From positions 9,981,001 to 10,045,000 of the forward strand of contig CAMRHE010000011.1 in the NCBI GenBank assembly GCA_947044405.1: a stretch of DNA of 64,000 nucleotides, read 5' to 3'. The position numbers were made by a program, and so were the translations under genes. The notes under the pieces are model-generated. The model searched no databases. It saw only the letters and a list, made by a program, of their open reading frames with translations, and was not told the origin of the DNA. Shown here piece by piece: positions 56,600 to 64,000 of the stretch. Positions within the stretch are counted from its first letter, which is position 1, and every line of letters starts with the position of its first letter. The stretch comes from Leptodactylus fallax (lineage: Eukaryota > Chordata > Amphibia > Anura > Leptodactylidae).

Positions 56600-56795
56600 T
56601 TAGGGTTTCTTGGAAACTTCCTTACAAAAAGAATTCCAATGGATTTTTAGATTCAACAGTGTCAAACCTTTGGGCTTAAATGAAGCTATTGCCTTTACCC
56701 CTTTCATTAGAATTATTTATTGGGGTGTTTGTGGGCTATTCATTGACACATTATTTTTTTTGGCTTGCATGGGGGCACAGATTACCTGTATCTTT
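56600..56795 (+). pseudogene. PLE fragment: C-terminus (plus strand)
   Basis: LETSLQKEFQWIFRFNSVKP then LGLNEAIAFTPFIRIIYWGV and CGLFIDTL matches, in opposite orientation, the end of the fragment at 50575-50962, including the noncoding continuation (TTGCATGGGGG...TTACCTGTATC). The two pieces form an inverted repeat of ~185 bp around the Helitron. Confidence 0.78.
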
Positions 56796-58512
56796 TTTTT
56801 TTATTTCTTTATTTTTTTTTTTATCAATTCTTTATTTAAGAACACACAGTCGTAAATACAATAAACGAGCAAATAAAGAATATAAATGGTACAGGCGGTG
56901 ACGCGTGACGGCTCCCCCCGAAGTTCAGTGTACGACATGTATATAACATTTTAATATTTATAAGGGGGTAAGAGTGAGAAGAGAAGGGTAGTGAAGGTAA
57001 TAAGAGGAAGGATACAAACAGGGTGGCGTGAGAAGGAAGGGTAGGTGGTTATACACATATCACTGTTAACAGCTTTACGTCTAACTCAAGTCGGTTTGAA
57101 GTCGGCGGTGGGCAAGTGAGTGCATAATGAGCAAATAAGAAATGATTAGTTGGGAAGGTTCAGCATAAACCTTGGGAAAATTACAATTGGAGAGGGAATT
57201 TCAGGATAGCGAGAGTTCACAGCAGTGCAGACCAGAGAGCAGCAACACTGAGGTCATAAAAGGCCAGAGTAATGGAGCTAAGGGAACCAAATCTTGAGGA
57301 ATCTGCTACGTGAGCCCCTGGCCCAATGAGAGAGTTCCTCGAATCTACAGATCTGATTAACTCTGGTAACCCACTCTGAGTGTGTGGGTGCCATAGTTTG
57401 CAAAATTTTTTGGGGGATTATAAATTTAGCAGCTGAAAGCAGGTGTGTAAGCAAATCATACCTTGATGGTTTGAAGTCGGCGGGGGGCAAGTCTAATGCA
57501 ATCTGAAAGAGGGACACTTGAAAGTTAGATTAAACGAGTCTGCAAGGTGGATTCCACTGACTTCCAGTAAGAAGTTAACACTGGGCACGTGCACCACAAA
57601 TGGAAAAGGGAGCCAACCACCTGTTCACAGCACCAGCATAGGTCATTGTCAGCTAAGTGGTACACATACAACCATTCGGGCATTTTGTACCAACGAGTTA
57701 ATAATTTATAATGGTTTTCCTGAATCATAATGCAATTAGAAAACCTATGTGATGTAGATAATACGGCCTTGACCTGGTCACTGCACAAAGGTCGGCCTCG
57801 TGAACTCTCGCTTTACAATGTAAGTATGATAAACATGGGAAACTTTCTGGAGCTTAGAGAGCGGGGCTATTATTAATTTCTCAAAGTCTGTAGACTCAGA
57901 CCTCAGTTGATACCTTTTCCGGAACAGTGAGTGCGTGTGATACAAGTGTTTCAAGTGCAACAGATTAAGCGTTGGGAGACCAATGAGATCTCTCAGTTGT
58001 GTGCCAGTCAATGCATGATGATGATAATGTGGGATAGACAGGAGGGTTTTATCATCTAGCATGGCCCAAAGTTCACGAGGACCCGAAAGAGAAAGTACCT
58101 CGGCAACCAGAGACACAGGCATTACACGAGATGGGAAGGGAGCTAAGGACGGCTGAGATTGTGCCCAGATCGGCGACGGACCAACCAATAAAGGATTGGA
58201 CTTTTTACTAGGCCTAGCTGTTGGTCCTCCAAGTCAGAGGTCTTTAAGGAAACTAGGGCCATGTGCTGCTTTCAAAAAGAGGGAGACCACTGGATTCCTA
58301 GTAGGGTTGACGAGTGCCAACCAGCGAGTCAGTTGGATGGCGTCATAGTACGCACACACATCGGGCAGCCCCATACCCCCCATGCATTTACCACTAATCA
58401 AGGTGGAGTGCGCCACAAACATATGAGGAAAAAAGGGATCTGATTTCTGAGAAAAAACTAGCAGGCAGTAATATAGGGACCATGTTCATTGTGTAGAGAA
58501 GCTTAGGCATAA
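56796..58512 (-). pseudogene. L1/Tx1-like LINE copy 3: ORF2 C-terminal part and 3' UTR
   Basis: The minus-strand reading begins at 58512 with MPKLLYTMNMVPILLP, then GKCMGGMGLPDVCAYYDAIQ, LSGPRELWAMLDDK, NHYKLLTRWYKMPEWL (~57715), DLCWCCEQVVGSLFHLWCTC (zinc-knuckle type) and LLSAAKFIIPQKI, ending HSEWVTRVNQICRFEELSHW near 57340. The 3' UTR runs to an A-rich end (poly-T on plus at 56798-56821). It is truncated at 58512 by the Gypsy LTR. Frameshifts are numerous. Confidence 0.87.
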
Positions 58513-59497
58513 TGTATGTGTGAACCGAGAGCAAGGCAGGTGGTTTGGACTCCGCAACCAGAAATGAACGCACACGCGGTAGTTCAAGAAAAAAAAATAT
58601 ATATTTACTATAAGTTAATAAAGGCTAGTTAAAGGTAAAATGACAGGGCTAAAGACAAGCAAAATATACAATATAGCATGAATAATTTCAAGGCAAATTC
58701 TGCAATGGTTTCTACTTTTACTCTGTCCACTTCTGCAGTATGGACACTGAATGAACAATATACTCAAAACTATCCCTAACTGACCCTGACTTCACATTTG
58801 GGTGCACCCCCTTTTCCCCAGTGGTCCAGGTGGACCGCTTACAGTCCGTAGAAGCGCGCGGTGGGGCCCAAAGTCGGTCCTTTCTTTTATAGTGAAGCGT
58901 CCTCTCCTCACGGTTATCAGGATCTTGGGAGAAATGAAGTCCTCTTTAACAGACAGGGAAACCAAATGAATGCAATGTAATCCAACAGCAGATTCCACTC
59001 AGCACACTGACAGTCCTGCCGAATCCATACACTGAGCTGGGATGTAAAGCGGGATTTAGCAGGTGCCGTCCAGTACATCAACAGCACTGCGAGTCTCTAT
59101 CTGTGGTATCCATATACACAGTCACAATGTCAGTCTCACTGATCAGCCACTGAGCACAGTTCCTTTCACGTGGACTCACTAGTCCTGTTGTCTCTTTACA
59201 CTCTGTTTGTCTCTGGACCAAGATACAGCTTAGCTGTACAGAAAAATCTCCACACCAGTTCAATACAACACTTGCCAAGATGGCTGCTGCTCTCTGTCTC
59301 GTCACTTCCTGCTTCTCTGCTCACACTCTGTCTGCAGAACAGGGAAGCTGACATAAAAGGGGGGGGGGTCTCACTCCAGCATCATGTCACAATTACAATG
59401 GCTGCTGTCTTAAAGGAACAGAATCACAGAAATACATTCAACATTAACAGTTTATACAGACAAATGAAGCTTAGGACAACATTGGCTGTCTCTTACA
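58513..59497 (-). mobile_element. 3' LTR of the Gypsy element
   Basis: On the minus strand it starts TGTAAGAGACAGCC (59497) right after the polypurine tract. I place its end at ...CTCGGTTCACACATACA (58513), where L1 coding begins. That gives 985 bp with TG...CA ends. A CCTTTTATG TATA-like box lies ~140 bp in. The outer edge is inferred from the L1 junction. The putative target duplication would be CATAA (58508-58512) and cannot be checked. Confidence 0.7.
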
Positions 59498-59515
59498 TAT
59501 TCCCCCCCACTTTAA
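59498..59515 (-). promoter_or_regulatory. Polypurine tract (plus-strand priming site)
   Basis: The minus strand reads AAAGTGGGGGGGAAT immediately upstream of the LTR start. It overlaps the last codons of pol. Its position and composition fit the tract that primes second-strand DNA synthesis in LTR elements. Confidence 0.75.
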
Positions 59516-62500
59516 GATTGGCAGTCCCTGCCTATGACTGTATATCCAGAGGGTTGTACTTTTATGCACAGGGTGGTAGTATACCGATGTATGGCAGGCC
59601 AAACAAACTCATCCTGCGCATACCGAACAGGGGGAATACCAGCATTTGGCCTAGTGGTCCGTCTGAGGACCGGTGGTATATTATGGGGTGCTGCAGCTAT
59701 GGGCTGAGAAGGTCCAGCGGATTCCGCACCAGAGGGGGCACAGGCCGGAGATACAGTAGTCACAGGTGGAACATCCCCAGGAGCAGGGATCGGCCAACAA
59801 TCATCCTCCTCGTCGGAGGCCCATTCCGCACCTCCATTCTCTGACTGTGGGAGCTCATTCACATTGGCAGGCCCATCGTGATTTGTCCCTTCAGAATGAC
59901 ACAGGCGCAACATATTTCGGTGAAGTACTCGAACACAATCAGTTCCTTCTTTCTGGACCTGGTACACTGGCCCATTCGCATACTTGCGGCCAACAACACG
60001 ATACGGCAAAGCCTCCCATCTGCTTTCCAATTTCCCTTGGGGTTTCTTGACACGAACTAGCACCAGGTCGCCTGGTTGCAATGGTGCTTCTTGCACTGGG
60101 GTCTTATCAGGATGGGGATGTTCTTGCAGGCGCTGCCGCACCAATCGATGGATCGTCTCAAGTCTCTGCCGATGCGCCCGCACCCAAGAGGTTGGATCCC
60201 TCGGAGGGAACCCATCCACATCATTCAACTGTAATTCTCCTATACTTCGCCCAGACCGCCCAAAGAGAAGTGTATAAGGAGAGTACCCCGTTGTAGAATG
60301 GACCTGATTGTTATAGGCCCACACCATTTCAGACAAGAACTGAGGCCACTGTAACTTCTTGTCTTCCTCCAGAGTCCGCAGCATCTGTAGCAGAGTTCTG
60401 TTGAATCTTTCACAGGCCCCATTTCCCTGAGGGTGGTATGGAGTCGTGTGCGACTTCTTTATCCCGTAGATACGTTGAACTTCTTTCATTACGTGTCCCT
60501 CAAAGCAGGCGCCCTGGTCGGAGTGGATGCGTTGGGGGCACCCATATACTCGAATGAAATCTTGGCACAGAGCACGAGCTGCTGACTCAGCTGTCTGGTC
60601 CTTGGTGGCGGTTACCACCGCAAATTTGGTGAAGTGATCCACCATTACGAGGCAATACTGGTGTCCGCTATTGGATGGGCCCACCATTAGATAGTCTATC
60701 ATGACGATTTCTAAAGGTTCCTGGGTCACGATGGTTTGCAGGGGAGCTCTCTGTTCTATTGCCTTATGGATCTCACAAGTTCGACAGCTGCGGCATACTT
60801 CTTCGACCATTTGACGAAGACCAGGGCAGTAAATCAGTCGCTGTAACCAACGAAAGGTCTTCTCATGACCAAAATGTCCATTCTTATTATGAGCCTCAAC
60901 TGCCAAGGAGCGAGCCAGTTCACTAGGCACCACAATTTGGTATCGAATGTCGATCTCAGAAGATAAATAGACCTTTCGGCATAGCACTCCATTTTTCATC
61001 TCCAACTTTTCCCACTGACTCAAAACAGATAATATCTCACGTGTCAGTCGTTCTCTTTCCTCTCTACAGGGCTTCTGGCCTTTCTCAACACACTTGATCA
61101 TCTGCGCCAGCCCCTCATGGGTCTGTTGTATCTGTGCCCATTCCTGTCGTGAGGGACCAAAGAAAGGAGCCATTTCAGTCCCCTCCATCTCAAACTGATT
61201 AGTGGCGGTCAAGGCCTGTGAAAATCTGCTGAAGTTGGGCACCTCCACATGCTCCAACTCATGATCCACGTCTTCTGTGGGGGTCTGGGCAGTTACCCTA
61301 GAAAGTCCGTCAGCATTCTGGTTCTCTGTCTTGGACCGATACTTAATGCAGTAATTGAATGTAGACATTCGGGCTATCCACCTCTGCTCTAACGCCCCGA
61401 GCTTGGCATTTTCCAGGTGAGCTAGTGGGTTGTTGTCAGTCAGTACTAAAACTTCAGCACCGGTCAAATATTCAGAGAATTTCTCAGTCATGGCCCATAC
61501 CAGTGCCAACAGCTCCAATTTAAATGAACTATAATTCTCGGGGTTTCTTTCAGAATCTCTCAAAGACCGGCTGCCGTACGCTATGACCCTCTCCTGGCCA
61601 TCCTGAAGCTGGGAAAGCACTGCTCCAAGACCATACAGGCTTGCATCTGTATATAGCTGGAACGGCAAGTGGTAATCAGCATATGCCAAGATTGGGGCTG
61701 TTGTCAGTGCATCCTTCAATGCCTGGAAGGCTTGTTCCTGTTCAGGTCCCCACTTCACGGACCGGTTCTGTGGACCACCGGATGTGCCTCGTAGGAGAGC
61801 ATTAAGTGGTGCTGCTACCTTGGCGAAATCCTTAATAAACCGTCGATAGTAACCGGCTACTCCAAGGAACGCCCTCACTTCTCGCAGGTTAGTCGGTATC
61901 GGCCAGTCTTGAACAGCCGCTATCTTGTCTCTTGATGGTCTCACCCCTTCTCCTGATACGCGGTGACCCAAGTAATCAATTTCAGATTGGAACAACCGAC
62001 ATTTACTGGGTTTCAATTTGAGCCCATGTTCCCGCAATCTTCGAAATACTTGCCCCAACTGGTGGAGATGGTCTTCAAAGGTCGCAGAATACACTATAAT
62101 GTCATCCAAGTAGATGAGAGTGAACTCAAAGTTGAAGTCACCGAGACATTTCTCCATCAACCGCTGAAACGTTCCGGGTGCATTTGTCAACCCGAAGGGC
62201 ATCCGGTTAAATTCGTATAGTCCCATGGGCAAGATGAATGCCGTCTTCTCCTTGTCTTTTGTGGCCATCGGCACCTGCCAATACCCACTAGCCAGATCTA
62301 GTGAGGAGAAGTACCGGGCTCTCCCTAGCGCTGAGAGGGACTCCTCAATCCGTGGCATGGGGTAGGAATCTCGTACGGTGCAAGCGTTTAACTTCCGATA
62401 GTCTACGCAAAATCGGATGGACCCATCTTTTTTTCTTACTAACACCACAGGAGCTGCCCAGGGACTCTGGCTTTCTTGGATGATCCCACCCTGTAGCATC

Positions 62501-63600
62501 TTAGCTAACAGTTCTTTCACTTCCTGATACAACTGTGGAGGAATTTGTCGGTAGCGCTCTCTAATTGGAGGGGTGTCTCCTGTGGGAATCTCATGGTAGA
62601 TCCCTGTGGTACATCCAAAATCTTCAGCATACCGTGCAAAGGTGGCTTGGTTCTCCCACAACAGCTCATCTACCTTCTGCACCCATTCCAGAGAACATGA
62701 ACTTACATCCATCTTCATCTGTTCTCGAATTGCACAGCCATTCCATTCAGAGGTGGGTTCCTCATCTTCTCCCATGGACACAGTTACGGTCCACTCATCC
62801 CTTTCAGTCGGCTTCAGCTGCATTGGAGTTACTTTCCTTACTTCCTCCGGAGTCACATAGATGTTAGCCAGCTGCCTCCCTGGGGTCAGGTCCACACTCT
62901 GGTCCTGAGTGTTTTCACATCGAAGTGGTACTCTTCCATTGCGAACTATTGCCAAGGAACGGGCCACTAGTGGATCAACACCTCCTTCGGCTGCCTGCAG
63001 TGGTTCTACCAACACAGCTATGCCCTCTAGTTTCCGACAGGTGCCTACGGGCATGGACACTATTGTCTCCCGACTGGGTGGCAGTGTAACTTTTGTATGC
63101 AAAGGAACTGAAATGCGGGCCAGAGGACGCTGTGCATCTGAACTTTTCTGTAAGCCACATGTCCGGATCAGCCGCTGGAAAGCTGTTTGAGTAGGCCGAT
63201 GTGTGGTGGTTTCTTTCCAATAACCGTGACCTTTCTTTTCAAAGAGGATCTGATCTAATTCTTTTAACACATTCATCCCCAAAATGACAGGGACCTTTAC
63301 TTCATGTGACTCCTGTACCACCACAATGCCTTTCCTACCTAGATCTTGGCCACATACCCGGACATTCATCCAGGCCACTCCCACGACCGGAACTGGTAAC
63401 TGGTTAGCTGCGACCACTCGTACGAATGTATGGGGATCATATTTCACATGTTGTCGGAAGTACCGTTCATAACAGTCTCTACTCAAGGTCGTTACTTGGG
63501 AACCCGTGACAATCATCCCGGTAACCGGAATACCCTCCATTTCCACCTCTATGACAGGACTTGCAGCGATCAGGTCATCATCAGGGCATTCTCCCCACAT
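59512..63600 (-). CDS. pol: Ty3/Gypsy Pol polyprotein (PR-RT-RNase H-IN), open throughout
   Basis: An uninterrupted 1,362-codon frame from ATG at 63600. The aspartic protease lies near residues 15-110, but its active site reads IVTGS (30-34), with Val where the catalytic Asp should be. The RT has FSSLDLASGYWQVPM (Asp435), GLTNAPGTFQ and LIYLDDIIVYS (YLDD, 497-500). RNase H has LYTDAS (Asp652), Glu696 and Asp722. The integrase has a zinc-binding His904/His909 and Cys939/Cys942 region, then Asp969, Asp1028 and Glu1064 (DD35E). A GPF/Y-like GPVYQVQ follows, and no chromodomain is seen. The C-terminal RRTTRPNAGIPPVRY is usual in vertebrate Gypsy elements. Pol lies -1 relative to gag and may be made by frameshifting. 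Confidence 0.95.
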   Translation of the reverse strand: MWGECPDDDLIAASPVIEVEMEGIPVTGMIVTGSQVTTLSRDCYERYFRQHVKYDPHTFVRVVAANQLPVPVVGVAWMNVRVCGQDLGRKGIVVVQESHEVKVPVILGMNVLKELDQILFEKKGHGYWKETTTHRPTQTAFQRLIRTCGLQKSSDAQRPLARISVPLHTKVTLPPSRETIVSMPVGTCRKLEGIAVLVEPLQAAEGGVDPLVARSLAIVRNGRVPLRCENTQDQSVDLTPGRQLANIYVTPEEVRKVTPMQLKPTERDEWTVTVSMGEDEEPTSEWNGCAIREQMKMDVSSCSLEWVQKVDELLWENQATFARYAEDFGCTTGIYHEIPTGDTPPIRERYRQIPPQLYQEVKELLAKMLQGGIIQESQSPWAAPVVLVRKKDGSIRFCVDYRKLNACTVRDSYPMPRIEESLSALGRARYFSSLDLASGYWQVPMATKDKEKTAFILPMGLYEFNRMPFGLTNAPGTFQRLMEKCLGDFNFEFTLIYLDDIIVYSATFEDHLHQLGQVFRRLREHGLKLKPSKCRLFQSEIDYLGHRVSGEGVRPSRDKIAAVQDWPIPTNLREVRAFLGVAGYYRRFIKDFAKVAAPLNALLRGTSGGPQNRSVKWGPEQEQAFQALKDALTTAPILAYADYHLPFQLYTDASLYGLGAVLSQLQDGQERVIAYGSRSLRDSERNPENYSSFKLELLALVWAMTEKFSEYLTGAEVLVLTDNNPLAHLENAKLGALEQRWIARMSTFNYCIKYRSKTENQNADGLSRVTAQTPTEDVDHELEHVEVPNFSRFSQALTATNQFEMEGTEMAPFFGPSRQEWAQIQQTHEGLAQMIKCVEKGQKPCREERERLTREILSVLSQWEKLEMKNGVLCRKVYLSSEIDIRYQIVVPSELARSLAVEAHNKNGHFGHEKTFRWLQRLIYCPGLRQMVEEVCRSCRTCEIHKAIEQRAPLQTIVTQEPLEIVMIDYLMVGPSNSGHQYCLVMVDHFTKFAVVTATKDQTAESAARALCQDFIRVYGCPQRIHSDQGACFEGHVMKEVQRIYGIKKSHTTPYHPQGNGACERFNRTLLQMLRTLEEDKKLQWPQFLSEMVWAYNNQVHSTTGYSPYTLLFGRSGRSIGELQLNDVDGFPPRDPTSWVRAHRQRLETIHRLVRQRLQEHPHPDKTPVQEAPLQPGDLVLVRVKKPQGKLESRWEALPYRVVGRKYANGPVYQVQKEGTDCVRVLHRNMLRLCHSEGTNHDGPANVNELPQSENGGAEWASDEEDDCWPIPAPGDVPPVTTVSPACAPSGAESAGPSQPIAAAPHNIPPVLRRTTRPNAGIPPVRYAQDEFVWPAIHRYTTTLCIKVQPSGYTVIGRDCQS

Positions 63601-63650
63601 AGTCTCCTTGTCAGTCTCCCCTACTACACGCCCTTCAGCAGCAGGGGACT

Positions 63651-64000
63651 TCAGTTTAACGGCGGTCTCTCATAAGTTTGTCGCTGCTCTGGACATCTAG
63701 CAGCAACGTGGCCCATCCGTCCACACTCCCAGCAGCGTATCCCCCGTCGTTCTGGCCATCTGTTTGGGCCCCTTCGGTAAGCCCCTTCGATTTCTCCTGA
63801 GCACTGCACTAAATGATTTGGACCCCTTCGGTAGGTCCTATCCTCACCCCTCCAGCGGGGTGGTGGGTGATTCTGACTTGCTGGGTGTGGATGGCTCACC
63901 CTTTCATCTCCAGTCTTCTGGAAGTCTGCAATTTTCATAGACTGCTCATCACAACGAGTGTGCAAGTGTTCCATTTGTTCTTGCAGTTTCTGCATTACTG
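63651..64000 (-). CDS. gag: Ty3/Gypsy Gag, C-terminal part with CCHC zinc knuckle (partial)
   Basis: A minus-strand frame, open to the window edge, ends RPPLN and TGA at 63651-63653. It has a Gln/His-rich stretch near the edge, Arg/Pro-rich repeats (YRRGPN twice) and one nucleocapsid knuckle, CWECGRMGHVAARC (C-x2-C-x4-H-x4-C). Gag packages the element RNA into virus-like particles. The matrix/capsid part is outside the window. The stop is preceded by GTTAAAC, a possible -1 slippery site into pol. Confidence 0.88.
   Translation of the reverse strand, partial: VMQKLQEQMEHLHTRCDEQSMKIADFQKTGDERVSHPHPASQNHPPPRWRGEDRTYRRGPNHLVQCSGEIEGAYRRGPNRWPERRGIRCWECGRMGHVAARCPEQRQTYERPPLN

Larger units (their letters stand above)
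58513..64000 (-). mobile_element. Ty3/Gypsy LTR retrotransposon, 3' two-thirds (5' end outside window)
   Basis: The minus strand carries the gag end, a complete pol frame, a polypurine tract and the 3' LTR. It interrupts L1 copy 3. The rest of gag, the primer-binding site and the 5' LTR lie beyond 64000. No env-like frame lies between pol and the LTR: pol stops 15 bp before the LTR. Without the 5' LTR the age cannot be estimated. Confidence 0.9.

Noticed and set aside
59170..59844. 224-codon plus-strand frame over the Gypsy LTR and pol end, considered as an env-like or accessory gene
   Set aside because: It is antisense to pol and LTR, with no signal peptide, transmembrane or envelope motif.

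Overview
The window is eukaryotic and almost certainly from a vertebrate. The mix of mobile elements points to an anuran amphibian: several Tc1/mariner families, L2 and Tx1/L1 LINEs, Penelope-like elements, a Helitron, a Ty3/Gypsy element, and many short elements that begin TTAACCCCTT or TTAAAGGGGTTGTC. No host protein-coding exon, tRNA, real rRNA gene or CRISPR array could be supported. This looks like intergenic or intronic DNA built of nested transposons. The species assignment is inference.

Layout. 0.5-5.8 kb: a Tx1/L1-like LINE on the minus strand, split inside its reverse transcriptase by a 3.3-kb L2-clade LINE. 6.5-9.6 kb: short TTAA-ended elements and a solo LTR. 9.6-16.6 kb: a TTAA element carrying a second L1 (with target duplication), which itself holds two Tc1 elements. 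17.1-18.1 kb: a TTAA element made largely of consecutive hairpins. 18.2-23.6 kb: a TTAA element swollen by a diverged ~340-bp repeat in both orientations, plus a Tc1. 23.6-24.5 kb: apparently unique DNA. 24.5-32.4 kb: layered MITEs, low-complexity tracts, a Tc1 remnant and a hAT-type MITE with an 8-bp target duplication. 32.8-39.6 kb: a pile-up of six Tc1 copies from five families, one with an exact 682-bp tandem duplication. 39.7-43.9 kb: a Penelope-like element between ~890-bp inverted repeats. 43.9-50.3 kb: two solo LTRs, a foldback MITE, a minisatellite and AT-rich single-copy-looking DNA. 50.6-56.8 kb: a degraded Helitron, holding a Tc1, lying between oppositely oriented fragments of one Penelope-like family. 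56.8-58.5 kb: a third L1. 58.5-64.0 kb: a Ty3/Gypsy element, minus strand, cut by the window edge.

The elements do not form a pathway; what ties them together is insertion order. Older hosts (TTAA elements, L1s) are interrupted by younger Tc1 and LTR elements, and several junctions let the order be read. The only long undamaged reading frame is the Gypsy pol (1,362 codons), but its protease lacks the catalytic aspartate. Tc1 copy B is nearly intact (one visible frameshift, ~216-bp inverted repeats). The least explained structures are the hairpin ladder at 17.16-17.75 kb, the 18S-like 18-mer shared by two unrelated MITEs, and the palindromic repeat array at 19.9-20.7 kb.
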